The notes beneath the pieces are model-generated. The model was not told the DNA's origin. It worked only from the letters and a program-made list of their open reading frames with translations, and made no database searches. From NCBI GenBank assembly GCA_001695595.3, contig MBPM02000001.1, positions 62,001-126,000 of the forward strand: 64,000 nt of DNA, read 5' to 3'. The translations under genes and the position numbers were made by a program. Below, piece after piece: positions 46,114-57,123 of the stretch. Origin of the DNA: Plasmopara viticola (lineage: Eukaryota; Oomycota; Peronosporomycetes; Peronosporales; Peronosporaceae). Positions within the stretch are counted from its first letter, which is position 1. Each line of letters begins with the position of its first letter.

Positions 46114-48580
46114 ATGTACGCCATGTCAACAGCCACGCGCGCTGCGCGTCTGTCGCTGCGCTCGACCGTTCTGAAGGTGCGTCGAAAGCTTTGTGCCGTA
46201 GTGGAAGTAAACATTTCATGCCTCCTACTGGTATTATAAAGCTGGGCTAATAGTTAGGTGATTGTGCTGTTCTCCACCTCAGGCCAACATGTCATCTAAT
46301 TGCAGTGTACCCGTGCCCTTATCTGTACTTGATCCTAAGGGCAGTCCCACAATCGACCAGACGTACGATAAGATTGAGAAAAACCTTTTTACAGTGCGCA
46401 AGATCAACGGCAATAAGCCGCTAACACTCGCCGAGAAGATCATTTACGGCCACTTGGACGACGCTACCACAAAGGCGAAGCGCGGTACGACTTATTTAAA
46501 GCTTCGCCCTGATCGCGTGGCCATGCAGGATGCTACGGCTCAGATGGCGGTGCTACAATTTATTTCTTCTGGTCTGCCCAAGACTGCCGTGCCCACAACT
46601 ATCCACTGTGACCACTTGATTACAGCTGAAAAGGGCTCAGACACGGACTTAAACAACGCGAAGATTGTCAACAAGGAAGTGTACGACTTCTTATCGTCCG
46701 CTGGTGCTAAGTTTGGCATGGGTTTTTGGAAGCCTGGCAGTGGTATTATTCACCAGATCGTTTTGGAAAACTACGCGTTTCCCGGTGGTCTGATGATCGG
46801 GACCGATTCGCATACCCCCAACGCGGGTGGCTTAGGCATGTGCGCCGTCGGTGTGGGCGGTGCTGACGCTGTTGATGTAATGGCCGGTATGGCTTGGGAG
46901 CTTAAGGCTCCTAAGGTCATCGGTGTGAACCTGACGGGCAAGCTGTCCGGTTGGACGTCGCCTAAAGATGTGATTCTTAAGGTAGCCGACATCTTAACTG
47001 TAAAGGGTGGAACAGGTGCAATTGTCGAGTACTTTGGCCCCGGTGTCGAATCCATTTCGTGCACAGGAATGGGTACAATTTGTAACATGGGTGCTGAGAT
47101 TGGCGCCACGTGCTCAACATTTCCCTATACGGATCGTATGGGTGACTACCTCCGTTCAACCAAGCGTAGCGGCATTGCTTCGGCTGCTGAGTCGTTCCAG
47201 GCTAATTTGCGCGCCGACGACGGCGCTCACTACGACCAGATTATTGAAATTAATCTCGATGAGTTGAAACCAATGTTAAATGGTCCTTTTACTCCTGATC
47301 TTGGCCACGTTGCTGGTGCCGACATGAAGAAAGCTTCGGAAAAGAACGGCTGGCCTACGGAGCTAAGTGCTGGTCTGATCGGTTCTTGTACCAATTCAAG
47401 TTACGAGGACATGACCCGCTGCGCTGATTTGACTAAGCAGGCTAAAGAGGCTAATCTTAAGTTTAAGGTGCCATATTATGTCACTCCCGGTTCGGAACAG
47501 GTGCGGGCTACCATCGCTCGTGATGGCATCCTGGACACGTTCCTTGAGTCTGGCGCTACAGTCCTCGCCAACGCTTGTGGTCCTTGCATTGGCCAGTGGA
47601 ACCGTACTGATATTCCCATGGGACAGAAAAACTCTATTGTCACGTCGTACAACCGTAACTTTGCCAAGCGTGCTGACGGTAATCCAGCCACGCACAGTTT
47701 TGTAACGTCGCCCGAGCTTGTGACGGTAAGCGCTATTGCCGGAACAACTACGTTTGACCCAGCTAAAGATACGATCAAGACTCCGGATGGAAAGGATTTT
47801 AAATTTACTGCCCCATTCGGTAAGGAGCTTCCGCCGCGCGGCTTTGACCCCGGCGAGGAGACATTTCAGGCCCCTCCCCAATCCGGCGAGGGTTTGACCG
47901 TAAACGTTGATCCCAATAGCGAGCGTCTTGCTCTCCTATCTCCATTTGATGAGTGGAGTGGTGAAGATCTAACAGATATGCCGGTTCTGATTAAAGCAAA
48001 GGGCAAGTGCACCACAGATCACATTAGCATGGCCGGCCCGTGGCTAAAGTACCGTGGTCATTTGGACAACATTTCGAATAATCTGCTGATCGGTGCTGAG
48101 AATGCTGAGACGGGCGAGACGAATAAAGTGAAGAACCAGTTTACGGGCAAGTTTGACAAGGTACCCGCTGTTGCGCGCCAGTACAAAGCCGATGGCGTCA
48201 GTTGGGTTGTAATCGGTGATGAAAACTACGGAGAAGGAAGTTCTCGTGAGCACGCTGCTCTGGAGCCCCGTCACCTTGGTGGCCGTGCTGTGATCGTCAA
48301 GTCGTTTGCTCGTATTCACGAGACAAACTTGAAGAAGCAAGGTATGTTGCCACTGACGTTTGCAAATCCGGCAGACTATGACAAAATTACTGGCAACGAC
48401 AAAGTGGCCATCCTAGGCCTGAAAAATTTCTTGCCAGGAAAGCCTTTGACGCTGCGTGTGACGCCTGCATCGGGTGAAGCTTCGTTCGACATTACGGTGA
48501 ATCATACGTTTAATGAGGAGCAGATAGCCTGGTTCAAGAACGGTAGTGCGCTGAATTTGATGAAAAAGAATAGTGCTTGA
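46114..48580 (+). CDS. ACO2: Aconitate hydratase, mitochondrial
   Basis: Two exons, 46114-46176 and 46283-48580, joined in phase 0 over a 106-bp intron (GTGCGT...CCTCAG), give 786 aa, the usual mitochondrial aconitase size. Exon 1 encodes a basic presequence ([20 protein letters not shown]); the second ATG at 46123 could also start it. The three [4Fe-4S] ligands are visible in GSCTNSS (about residue 389) and ACGPCIGQW (about 451 and 454). The [15 protein letters not shown] and [15 protein letters not shown] signatures are intact. The enzyme interconverts citrate and isocitrate in the TCA cycle. An Inr-like element lies about 30 nt upstream. Confidence 0.97.
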
Positions 48581-48699
48581 GCGACTCGAGTGAGTTATAA
48601 AAAACATAATTTGGAAAAATACCTAACGGTCGCAGTAGTTCTCCTCCTATAATATAGCACGTACACTATTGGTTTGGCAGTGATATTGCACTATCTTAG

Positions 48700-49420
48700 A
48701 GAAATAGTGCGGAAGGTTGCACTGTCTGATTATGTATTTCTGGCTTTGGCTTTATCTCGTAACAGTCTCTGCATAGGCGTTTGATGATAAAAAGGGCAAT
48801 GTAAATGCTAACGCACTTTGCTTTGACGAACATGCAGATAGAAAGCTAGTAAAAAGTGTGCTGGATTGATTCGAAGAGCTGTGCGTAAGTGAGATCGCTA
48901 TTGTGCATGTAGCGATTGGCGTTTTAAGTATGTTAGTACTGTGTCCTTTTTCTTGATTTTATTGGTTATTTTGACTGCACTGACTCGGCCAAGATTAGAG
49001 TCGCAGTCGTACTTTCTGGTGCTCTTTCCGATAGTCCAATTCAGTTCTTAATTTGTGCGCAAACTTTTTGGACAGATCTGTCGTTGTCATCTTTACATCT
49101 GGCTAAGTCGCTGTGTACGCGTTTTCATGCCAAAGCGCAAAGAATTTTTTTGCTCAAGCGCAAATACTAGAGAAAGCTGGTATTTTATATAGACGTAGAG
49201 CTAGTTTACTAGATGGCTCGCACTTACAGAAGAGTTCGCAATGGTGTGCGGATTATGCTTCAGGCAGCACTTGCGAGCGTGAAAGTACCATTTGTGAGCA
49301 TTTCGTGGAAGTCCGTATCGTCCGACCTTTCTAAATAGTCTTTTCGAAGTTTCAACTGGCTTTGGAACTTAGCAGATCTAGAATATAGTTGCTGCTCTTT
49401 TATAGCAGCCTAATTTCGTT
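48700..49420 (+). repeat. Decayed tRNA-Glu-type repeats
   Basis: Two faint units near 48950-49015 (GACTCGGCCAAGATTAGAGTCGCAG) and 49325-49385 (CAACTGGCTTTGGAACTTAGCAGATCTAG), each with the upstream 'gtgcgtaagtgagatcgct'-like and downstream 'gctgctcttt' words of the family. Confidence 0.5.
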
Positions 49421-49429
49421 TCTCATGCC

Positions 49430-52400
49430 ATACGCGATCCTCAAAGAATCTGAGACAGCCTCCGCTTATGCATTTTGGAAAAAAAAAAATGTTGTCAATG
49501 ATAGGGCACTTTGCTCCGACGAATACGCTGATTTTTACGCGGTTTATAATTTTCCATATGAGTTCTACGGCTCCTTCACCACCTCTTAAAAGCATTTTTT
49601 TCGGGCCAACCTTGCTGGTAAGGCGAATATGCGTAGTCACATGGCGGCTGATTGTACCGCATACTTCTGAGGGAAGGAGAACCTATAAGGCTGTGTGCAT
49701 TGATCCGGCTGGTCGTACAGCTTAATTCGAAGTAAAATAACTCTCTGGTGCATTTGGACACCTTGCGCCCAAGGATGAGGTAATTTTTTGACTATAAAGC
49801 TTTTAACTCACGTTGTCAAAGACGTTTAGCCCCTCATCCAAATGCATCAAAATCGAGGGTATTCCACATAAATTGCAGCTTGACCGGCAGAGCTTACTTC
49901 GAGGGCAGCTTCAGGCATGTGCACTCACATTATCTGCTCCTAAGAAGGTGTGTATTTTAAGCAAAAGCGCGGCTTTCTCTACACAACTTGATTGTCAAGG
50001 CTAATTGCGCTTCCACGTGTGTCCTCTAGCAAGAGAATAGCGCTCTCACGAGCTCTTATAAGGGGCGCGGTTAAACCACTTCATAGAGCTCATGACCATC
50101 TATAAAAAGATTGCTTAAAGAGCATTGAGATCGGAAATCAGGTGCAACGAGGAAATTTGGCGTAGTTTTGGCACACTTAAGAGTGACCTGATCTCCACAT
50201 CCGATGGGTTTGTTTTCAGCGTCGGGCTTTCATTATGCCAGTGCTGTAATTATTTGAGGTGAGCAATTTCGACCCGCTATTTGTGCGGTTTGCACTCTAA
50301 GCGCACGAACGTAAAATAAGTCAATGGCGAGACGGTTTGTCACAAAATGATTGAGATCAAGAGTCGTTTGGCAGCTGCCTCTCTCGTCCATGGCGATCTT
50401 CAAGAGAATAACGTTATGTGGGATCAAAATCGAGTCACACTGATTGATTTCGATTTGTCTGGAAAAGATAAAGCTGACACATCCCGCCGTGTATGAACGC
50501 AGAGATAATATGGCTACCAGTAGCGGGATCAGGTTAGCCTCTTCGATCGCCCATGATGCGTAATGATTTGCGATGTGGTCCAGTATGCATTGCGAGTGAG
50601 CAGCGACTGTATCAAGCTATAAAAGGATGCACTGTCGCTGTTGAACCCGCTGGAGATGCTGCAGTTGTGCTGTTGCTAATTGTGGTGAGCTGACGGTGCT
50701 TGTTGACGCTGCATGCTTATCTTTGATAGCCTGGCTAAGCCGATAGTGATGTGATGGTAGCGATTTGTCTATTATGTTTAGCTACATCTTGAACAATGTA
50801 TAAATCTCTACAAGCTCATTGATTCTGATCATTTGTATAATCAAATAGCCTGCAAAAATCTGACCTGTATGATCTAATACCCGGTATGATTAAATAACAA
50901 GGTTGGAAACCTCAGAAAAATTTAGCGCTTTTTCTGTGGTTTGTTTCGGTTATCAATATATCCTCTTGCTTTCTGCCTTCTCACAGATTCCACATGACCG
51001 TCGAGAGGTTTCCTTGAAACAGAGCTTATTCGAGTTGAGCTCTTTTTGTACGTACTGCACAAGAAATCGCTTTCGGTGAGTCCTTTCAGCTTGTGAAGCA
51101 GTCAGGCGTCTATGACCTACACCGGCTGGGTAACAAATAACCCAAGAAAATTATAGAAATATGCAAGACCTGCGATGGTAATCTTAGCTTCCGAATTTGT
51201 CTTAGGAAAGTAGCGTCGGCGGTCAACTTCAACTTTTACTCTCTTCTTGGCCCAAACGCTCGTGATATTGTCATGAAAGCATCTTCCGTCGAGTCTTTAC
51301 CCTTAATGGTTCCCTATGTCAGCCGTTGAGGCCTTTTGTATGATCGGTGAGCCAGACGACGAGTCTAACATCTTTTAAGACTAGCCCACACTGCAGGAAG
51401 GCAAACGCTACGCTCACGTTCCTCGATGACATAGGTAATGTTCTCTTAAGCCTTCCTAGCTCGACTGTTGACGTGGTGGTAATGCCCTAAGCGCAGTTTT
51501 CGGCGCGGAGGCTGTCTTTCAAGCGGGTGCTCTCCTTGGTGTAGAAACAATCTTCTTGATAGCTGCACGACCGGAATCCTTTCTTGCTGCCTTACTGGTC
51601 ATCCTTATGACTCGAAATTTGTACAATAGATGTTAGAATGATGGATGACATTTTTTCCTCTCCTTTCGATCGGAGGAGGATGTTATGGGTAGTCACATAA
51701 AGGCAAGACGTTATGTTTAGAGGTGGCTTTTGATTGAGAAGAAGCCTTACTTTTATGATTAGTTCAAAAGATGTTGGATAGGGCATACGGTCCTTGCCGT
51801 AATTGCGGTAGCGACTCTACTCAATTAATGAAAATGAGAGGTAAACCTGAACAGAGATACTTTGTTTCATAAATATTGCTCCAAACAGCATACTTCGCTC
51901 CCTTACGACCAAGGATCGCGAACATCCGTTCACAGGTATATTGCATACCCCTTCATGCATCTTTTGTGCAAGGCGCTGCGTGAAATCGTCAAATAAGGGA
52001 GATCTCTTAAAAGAGCGACATACAAGCGTAGGCTCACATATACTGGTGCAGAATCGTCCAGTCCCAGTAATGTCGTCAGTATATGATTCAAGCAACCTAC
52101 GAGACATTTCAATAAATAGATTTCAATCCTCTGGTAAATTTAGTGCCGTTTGATGAGACGCAGCATCTACAGTAGGTATTAGACTAACATACTAAGATTA
52201 AGCTTTTCAGCGGATAAATTTATTTTGATTGACGCTTCCTGTGTCCCAAATTTGAGCATTGTGCAGGGTTTGAGTGCGAATAACTTTCCGAGTGTAGAGG
52301 TAAACGCCACATTCAATGTTTGGAGCCACTTATACATGGCTAATAATGATAGCTAGGGCACGACGTTCAATATGGACTTCGTGTAGTTTTAAAAAATATT

Positions 52401-52900
52401 AGCTGTGCGATCGTATCCAGCGTGCAGACTGAAATCGGCAAATGAATCGGCAATACCACAAACCTGAAGCAGACATAGTAAAAATTTAAAATCGTCGACA
52501 CACAACGAGCTGTTCAATTCGTTCTTGCCACATATATCGCGCAGGGTCGAGATCATTTAGGATAATTTGACACACCAACACGCCCCCCAAAAAGTGACAG
52601 GCGATCAACACAGCGTTCTTCTACAACATGTCGAAGTAGAACTTAATTGACAAGATTTAGGCGCAAACATTCTGCGATGACATACCAGAGAAGAGAAGTT
52701 GTCAAAGCCTGTGCAAAGGCTGCCAAGCGCTAGTAAGAAGGATAGATACGCCGCGACGCTAGCGGCCTAAGCAATAGCCACAACAAGATAACTGATATCT
52801 GTCAACAAAAAATAATTATCAGACTTTCTTGTCTACCTGCATCCCAACTAAGCACGTGGCCAAAAAGTGACCACTGGTAAGCAAGAAGCGAGCGCGCAAC
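49430..52900. other. Intergenic region with one gene relic
   Basis: Apart from the kinase-like fragment at 50347-50496, I found no supportable gene. Open frames of 60-113 codons occur, several antisense to each other, for example around 51817-52153 and 52819-53160. The last few hundred bases are the upstream region of the TMEM104-like gene. Confidence 0.4.
50347..50496 (+). pseudogene. Kinase-fold fragment (catalytic-loop region only)
   Basis: A 49-codon frame reads LAAASLVHGDLQENNVMWD then VTLIDFDLSGK. HGDL-x3-N with a following DFD is the catalytic loop and metal-binding motif of protein-kinase-like phosphotransferases. Similar HGDL...DFD domains occur in oomycete kinase-like proteins, including some Crinkler-type C-terminal domains. 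The frame ends at 50494-50496, and a similar-looking continuation (LPV) appears in another frame, so it looks like a decayed piece of a once longer gene. No start region or lobe elements are present. Confidence 0.6.
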
Positions 52901-52908
52901 ACCGCCAT

Positions 52909-52925
52909 TCTCATTTGTCGTTTAT
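52909..52925 (+). promoter_or_regulatory. Initiator-like element of the TMEM104-like gene
   Basis: TCTCATTTGTCGTTTA matches the oomycete Inr core (CTCATTYYNCAWTTT) closely and lies about 60 nt upstream of the start codon. Confidence 0.5.
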
Positions 52926-52983
52926 AATTAGTCCTACTAAGTACGAACTTTCCAGCGGTGCAACACAGAAACAATAGACGAGT

Positions 52984-55221
52984 ATGACAGGCAGCATCGG
53001 AAGCTACTCGCCCTTCACGGGTTTTGTGTTCATCTTCAACCTTATTGTGGGCGCAGGTGCACTCACCATTCCGCATGCATTTGCCAATGTAAGTCAAGAG
53101 ATGAGATGTACAGAGCTCAGTAAAGCTCTCTGACACTGTTCGCTTGCAGGCCGGGCTCATTTACGGGTCCATCGCGCTGTCTGTCTTAGCGTCCGTAAGT
53201 TATGTGACAGCTACTTTTATGATCGAAGCTATTGCAGGCGTTAATGCGCTTAAGCGGCGCGCGAGAGAGATTGGACTTAACGATACCAATCTGGACGAGA
53301 AGCAGCCAGTGGACGAGCTTAGTGATAGCGACGACGAAGCGCACACGGAGTTTGTGCCGCTAATGGTCTCAATCGAAGTACTTTTGATTTTTTGAATTCT
53401 GTAGACCAACCGAGCGATGTCATCACGAATTCGTGGCTTTTGGTACAGAAACAAGATGCGCTCAAGCGTACGGTGCGGACGGCGAAGGAAGAGCTGAGGT
53501 TCCACTTCGACCTATCCAAGAAGGTTTATCATGAAACTATAGCTGTATATATGGAAAAGTGGATGGCACAATGATAGTGTCGTTTGTTGCTTGCAGATGG
53601 AATTAGCCGAGATGGCAGAGCTGCTGTTTGATCATCGAGGAATCGTCGCGTTCTACGCATGCATTTCTGTGTATCTATATGGTGACCTGGCAATCTATGC
53701 CGTTGGTACGCTGGTGGGTGATATATTTGTAGCTCTGACGAGCTAATGGCATTTCCTTTTTACTAGCTGTTCCCAAGTCACTGCGTGAGATTATCTGCCC
53801 ACGTCCCTCGGCAGATGCTGTTGTCTGGCAGTGCTCTAGTAAGTTTAACAGCTCGGACTTGTACCGTCTTTTTGTCGTGCTGTTTGGTCTTCTTCTTGGA
53901 CCATTTACGTTTGGCCACGTGTACAAGACGCGCACACTTCAGCTTGTGTCAACATCCATCCGTTACGCTTCGTTTGGGCTTATGATCGTACTGGCCGTTA
54001 TCGGGATCACGCATGGTCACGGTCGAAGCATTGCTGACGTCGTGAAGTACGAGAAGCCAGCAAACATTGCCACCTTCTTCGGTGTGTGCATATATTCCTT
54101 CATGTGCCACCATAGGTACGCACCTAGATAAGTGCTGTGTACCGCTTTGAATGTATGACACTGAAACGAGTATATAAACATTTTGATTTCCCTTACGTTG
54201 CAGTGTACCGGGTCTTGTGGCACCTATCACGAACAAATCCAAAGTTACCGTGGTACTTGCCTCAGCCTTCATGGTACGTCATTCAGCGCTCTTTCTATGT
54301 GCAAATCATACTGTTTGTTCACGCTTGCTAAAACATGCAATACATTCAACATGATTTCTATGATCCACGTAGGCGGTTTTCTGCGTCTATTTCGTGCTGT
54401 GTGCGTCAGCAACTTTTCGCTTCTTACCAGAAAACGTCGAGGTATCTCAGGGACAATGTCATTACTTACACTGGTCTACACTGACTTTGTATCGGTTTCC
54501 ATTTAGGATGTGTACACACTTAACTTCAAGGATCACTCTATAAAAGCGGTTGGATACTTTCTGGGCCTCTTTCCGGTGTTTACGCTAAGGTACCCAACAC
54601 CATTGCTCTGTAGTCAAAGAATTAAGGAAGCAAACTCGTTTTCTAATCCGTAGTGCGAGCTTTCCGCTGATTTGCATCACGCTTCGCGAAAATATATACC
54701 ACCTTGCTTCGAGGGTCAACGACTTGGCGCAATCTAGCGATGCCGTTCCGCCTTCGAGTGGGTTGTACGGATTTTTGGAAACTCACATATACGCACTGGT
54801 GGCGCTTCTACCGCCGCTCGTGGTGGCGTTTTTCACTGAAGATGTGTCGATGCTAGTGGGTTTCACGGGTGCATACGCTGGTTTGGGCATTCAAGTACGT
54901 GGTGTGATGTTTCAGTTCGTGGCTTTGTGTATTTCTCAGGGGAGCACGTACTTACAATTGCGCGACATGCATGTGTGCTTTGTCAATGTCTAGTGGATAG
55001 TCCCTACGCTCCTCATTTTCTGCCTACGCCGTCGACTGGCGGACGAATGGAAGGAGATGCACCCGACCGAAGCTGCTGTCACGCGCTTGAGCTCCTTGGC
55101 AGCGCGCGGCAACCGAAATCGCTTTGCGAGCCCGTTTGCGCATCAGGCGTGGCTGTACTTGGTGCTAGTGTTCTCCCTGGTTTCAATTGTCCTAATTACG
55201 ATCACGCATAGCATGTATTGA
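52984..55221 (+). CDS. TMEM104: TMEM104-like multi-pass membrane protein (amino-acid/auxin permease superfamily)
   Basis: Ten exons: 52984-53088, 53150-53321, 53405-53523, 53597-53705, 53767-54115, 54204-54273, 54373-54441, 54507-54589, 54654-54894 and 54994-55221, about 514 aa. All junctions have GT-AG ends and matching phases. The exon 2/3 junction is the least certain; a donor at 53366 would keep more acidic linker but breaks the frame. TMEM104 hallmarks run in order: YSPFTGFVFIFNLIVGAGAL, YLYGDLAIYAV, LLGPFTFGHV, FGVCIYSFMCHHS, DVYTLNF, GYFLGLFPVFTLS, SFPLICITLR and VGFTGAYAGLGIQ. About ten membrane helices are visible. Family members are uncharacterised transporter-like proteins, so a substrate cannot be given. 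Confidence 0.9.
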
Positions 55222-55580
55222 AGTCCACATAGATGTGACAGCTTCTAAGAGCCAAAAGTCTTTTGAGGAAAAGAGAAGTGAATTGCACGAACACGAACTT
55301 GATGGTGGGTTGATAAAAGCATCGAAAGCGTTTGTGGTGTAATGCCTCATCGCGCTTCTTTTAGCCAATAAGCGATCTGCGTCTCAATTAATTTCAAAGA
55401 GTAGCGAAGGACAAGGAAAACACAAAGCGTCGACTCGAGTAGTAGATCCGGCTAGACGCCATCGCACTCAGCTCGCCGTCGCCTGCGCCTACACTCTCAC
55501 TGTCTTATCGTGCAGCTCACACTGTAAAAAAAACTCTCGAAGTCTTCAATCCTTCGCTCTTGTGTCTCCTGCAGCTTCTC
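55222..55580. other. Intergenic region upstream of the CaMK-type gene
   Basis: About 360 bp with pyrimidine-rich stretches near 55480-55575 ('ctcactgtcttatcgtgcagctcacactgt' region) that probably hold the promoter and leader of the next gene. No coding features. Confidence 0.4.
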
Positions 55581-56935
55581 ATGGCGGCATTCAAAGGTCC
55601 GTTCCTTCGCTGTACAGCGTCATCTTCTTTGATCAATTTCCGTGTGTTTCTTTGCTTACATTATCTGCAAATAACCAGCTCCTCCACTCTCGGCCTTCTT
55701 TCGTAAGGAGGAGGACAATTTGGTGACCCAGGGACTTACGGACGTGCACGGCGTGGCCATGTTCCACTCCCTGTACGATGTGGGCGACCTCATTGGTCGC
55801 GGTGCATTCTCGCTCGTCTATCTTTGTAGAAGAAAAGAGACACAGCAGATTTTCGCCGTCAAGGTCATTAACAAGGCGCTGTGCGTTAAGAAGAAGACGC
55901 TTCGCGACGAGATCACGGTACTGCTACGAATTAAACACGCCAACATTATCAGCCTCGAAGAGGTCTACGAAAGCGATCAAGAGCTTCTGCTTGTTATGGA
56001 AAGGTGCGCTAGACTGAGAAATACAGTTCGCTTTCCTCAGACTGATTGCTGGTACATTTGATATGTGCAGAGTTACGGGCGGTGAGCTGTTTGATCGCAT
56101 CGTGCGCGTTGGTGTCTACTCAGAGCGACAGGCGTCTGAGATCGTCACTAATGTGCTGCAGGCAGTTAATTACCTTCACTCTTGCCACATTTTGCACCGC
56201 GATATCAAGCCAGAAAACATTCTACTTGCCAGTGGTGATAGCAGCGAAATTAAGCTTAGCGACTTTGGCATTGCTAAAATACTCGAGGATGAAGATGACG
56301 GTGCACGATCTCGTGGCCGCGCATACACAAGTTGTGGGACGGATTACTACGTTGGTGCGTCGGATGAGGAAGCTGTTATTAAGGGAATAGTTGCTGACGT
56401 ATTGGTGGATGTCGTCACTGTCATGATCAGCACCAGAGGTTCTGAATGGAGACGGCTACGACAGCAAAGTCGATCTGTGGAGTCTCGGCGTAGTCTTATA
56501 CATCATGTAAGTAATTGTGCACGACTTAACTTGTTGGGATTGCGGCTTATAATTTCTTGTGTATTATGTTCCATCAGGTTGTGTGGATTCCCTCCATTTT
56601 CGGAGGATGAAAACGGTCTAGAGTCCGTATATCTTAAAATTCGCTCTGGTGCATTGGACTTTCCTCATCCTTACTGGACAAATGTTTCAGACGGAGGTGT
56701 GTGTACCTTTTTAAACTAGATTTTTTCCGTTCTGTGCTTACATTTTTTATGTGTGTGCGCCTATCGAGCAGCCAAGGATTTGATTCGCAACCTTCTCAAC
56801 GTATCAGCACAAGACCGCTTCAGCGCAGCGCAAGCACTAGACCACCCTTGGATAAAGGGCGAGTATAGCGAGCAGCCACTTTCATCGGCTATCATGGAGA
56901 TGAAGCGCTTTAACCAGAAGCGGCGCTTTAACTAG
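55581..56935 (+). CDS. CaMK-family serine/threonine protein kinase
   Basis: Six exons: 55581-55596, 55679-56003, 56071-56354, 56431-56506, 56578-56696 and 56772-56935, all with GT-AG introns in matching phase, giving 327 aa. The kinase domain is complete once spliced: glycine loop GRGAFSLVY (45-53), Lys67 in FAVK, HRDIKPEN (156-163), DFG (178-180), APE (209-211, split by an intron), DLWSLGVVLYIM and LCGFPPFSEDE. The PHPYWTNVSDGAKDLIRNLL segment and the DRFSAAQALDHPWI end are typical of CaMK. Only about 30 residues follow, so there is no calmodulin-binding or EF-hand region that I can see. The first coding exon is just 16 nt. It is convergent with the TPR-membrane gene. Confidence 0.92.
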
Positions 56936-57123
56936 CTCAGTGTTTTATCTTTAGCAGCATGAAAAAGCAATGCCACAAAGAGCAGTGATTGCTCCAGCTG
57001 CAAACATAGACGTATTTCATGGTGTTTTTGTTTTCTTCGCCATGTACATATTACACAAACAAGTATTGATATTATATTTTGAACACATGGGGCTCTTGAG
57101 AAAAACAGAAAAGCGCTGTTTAA

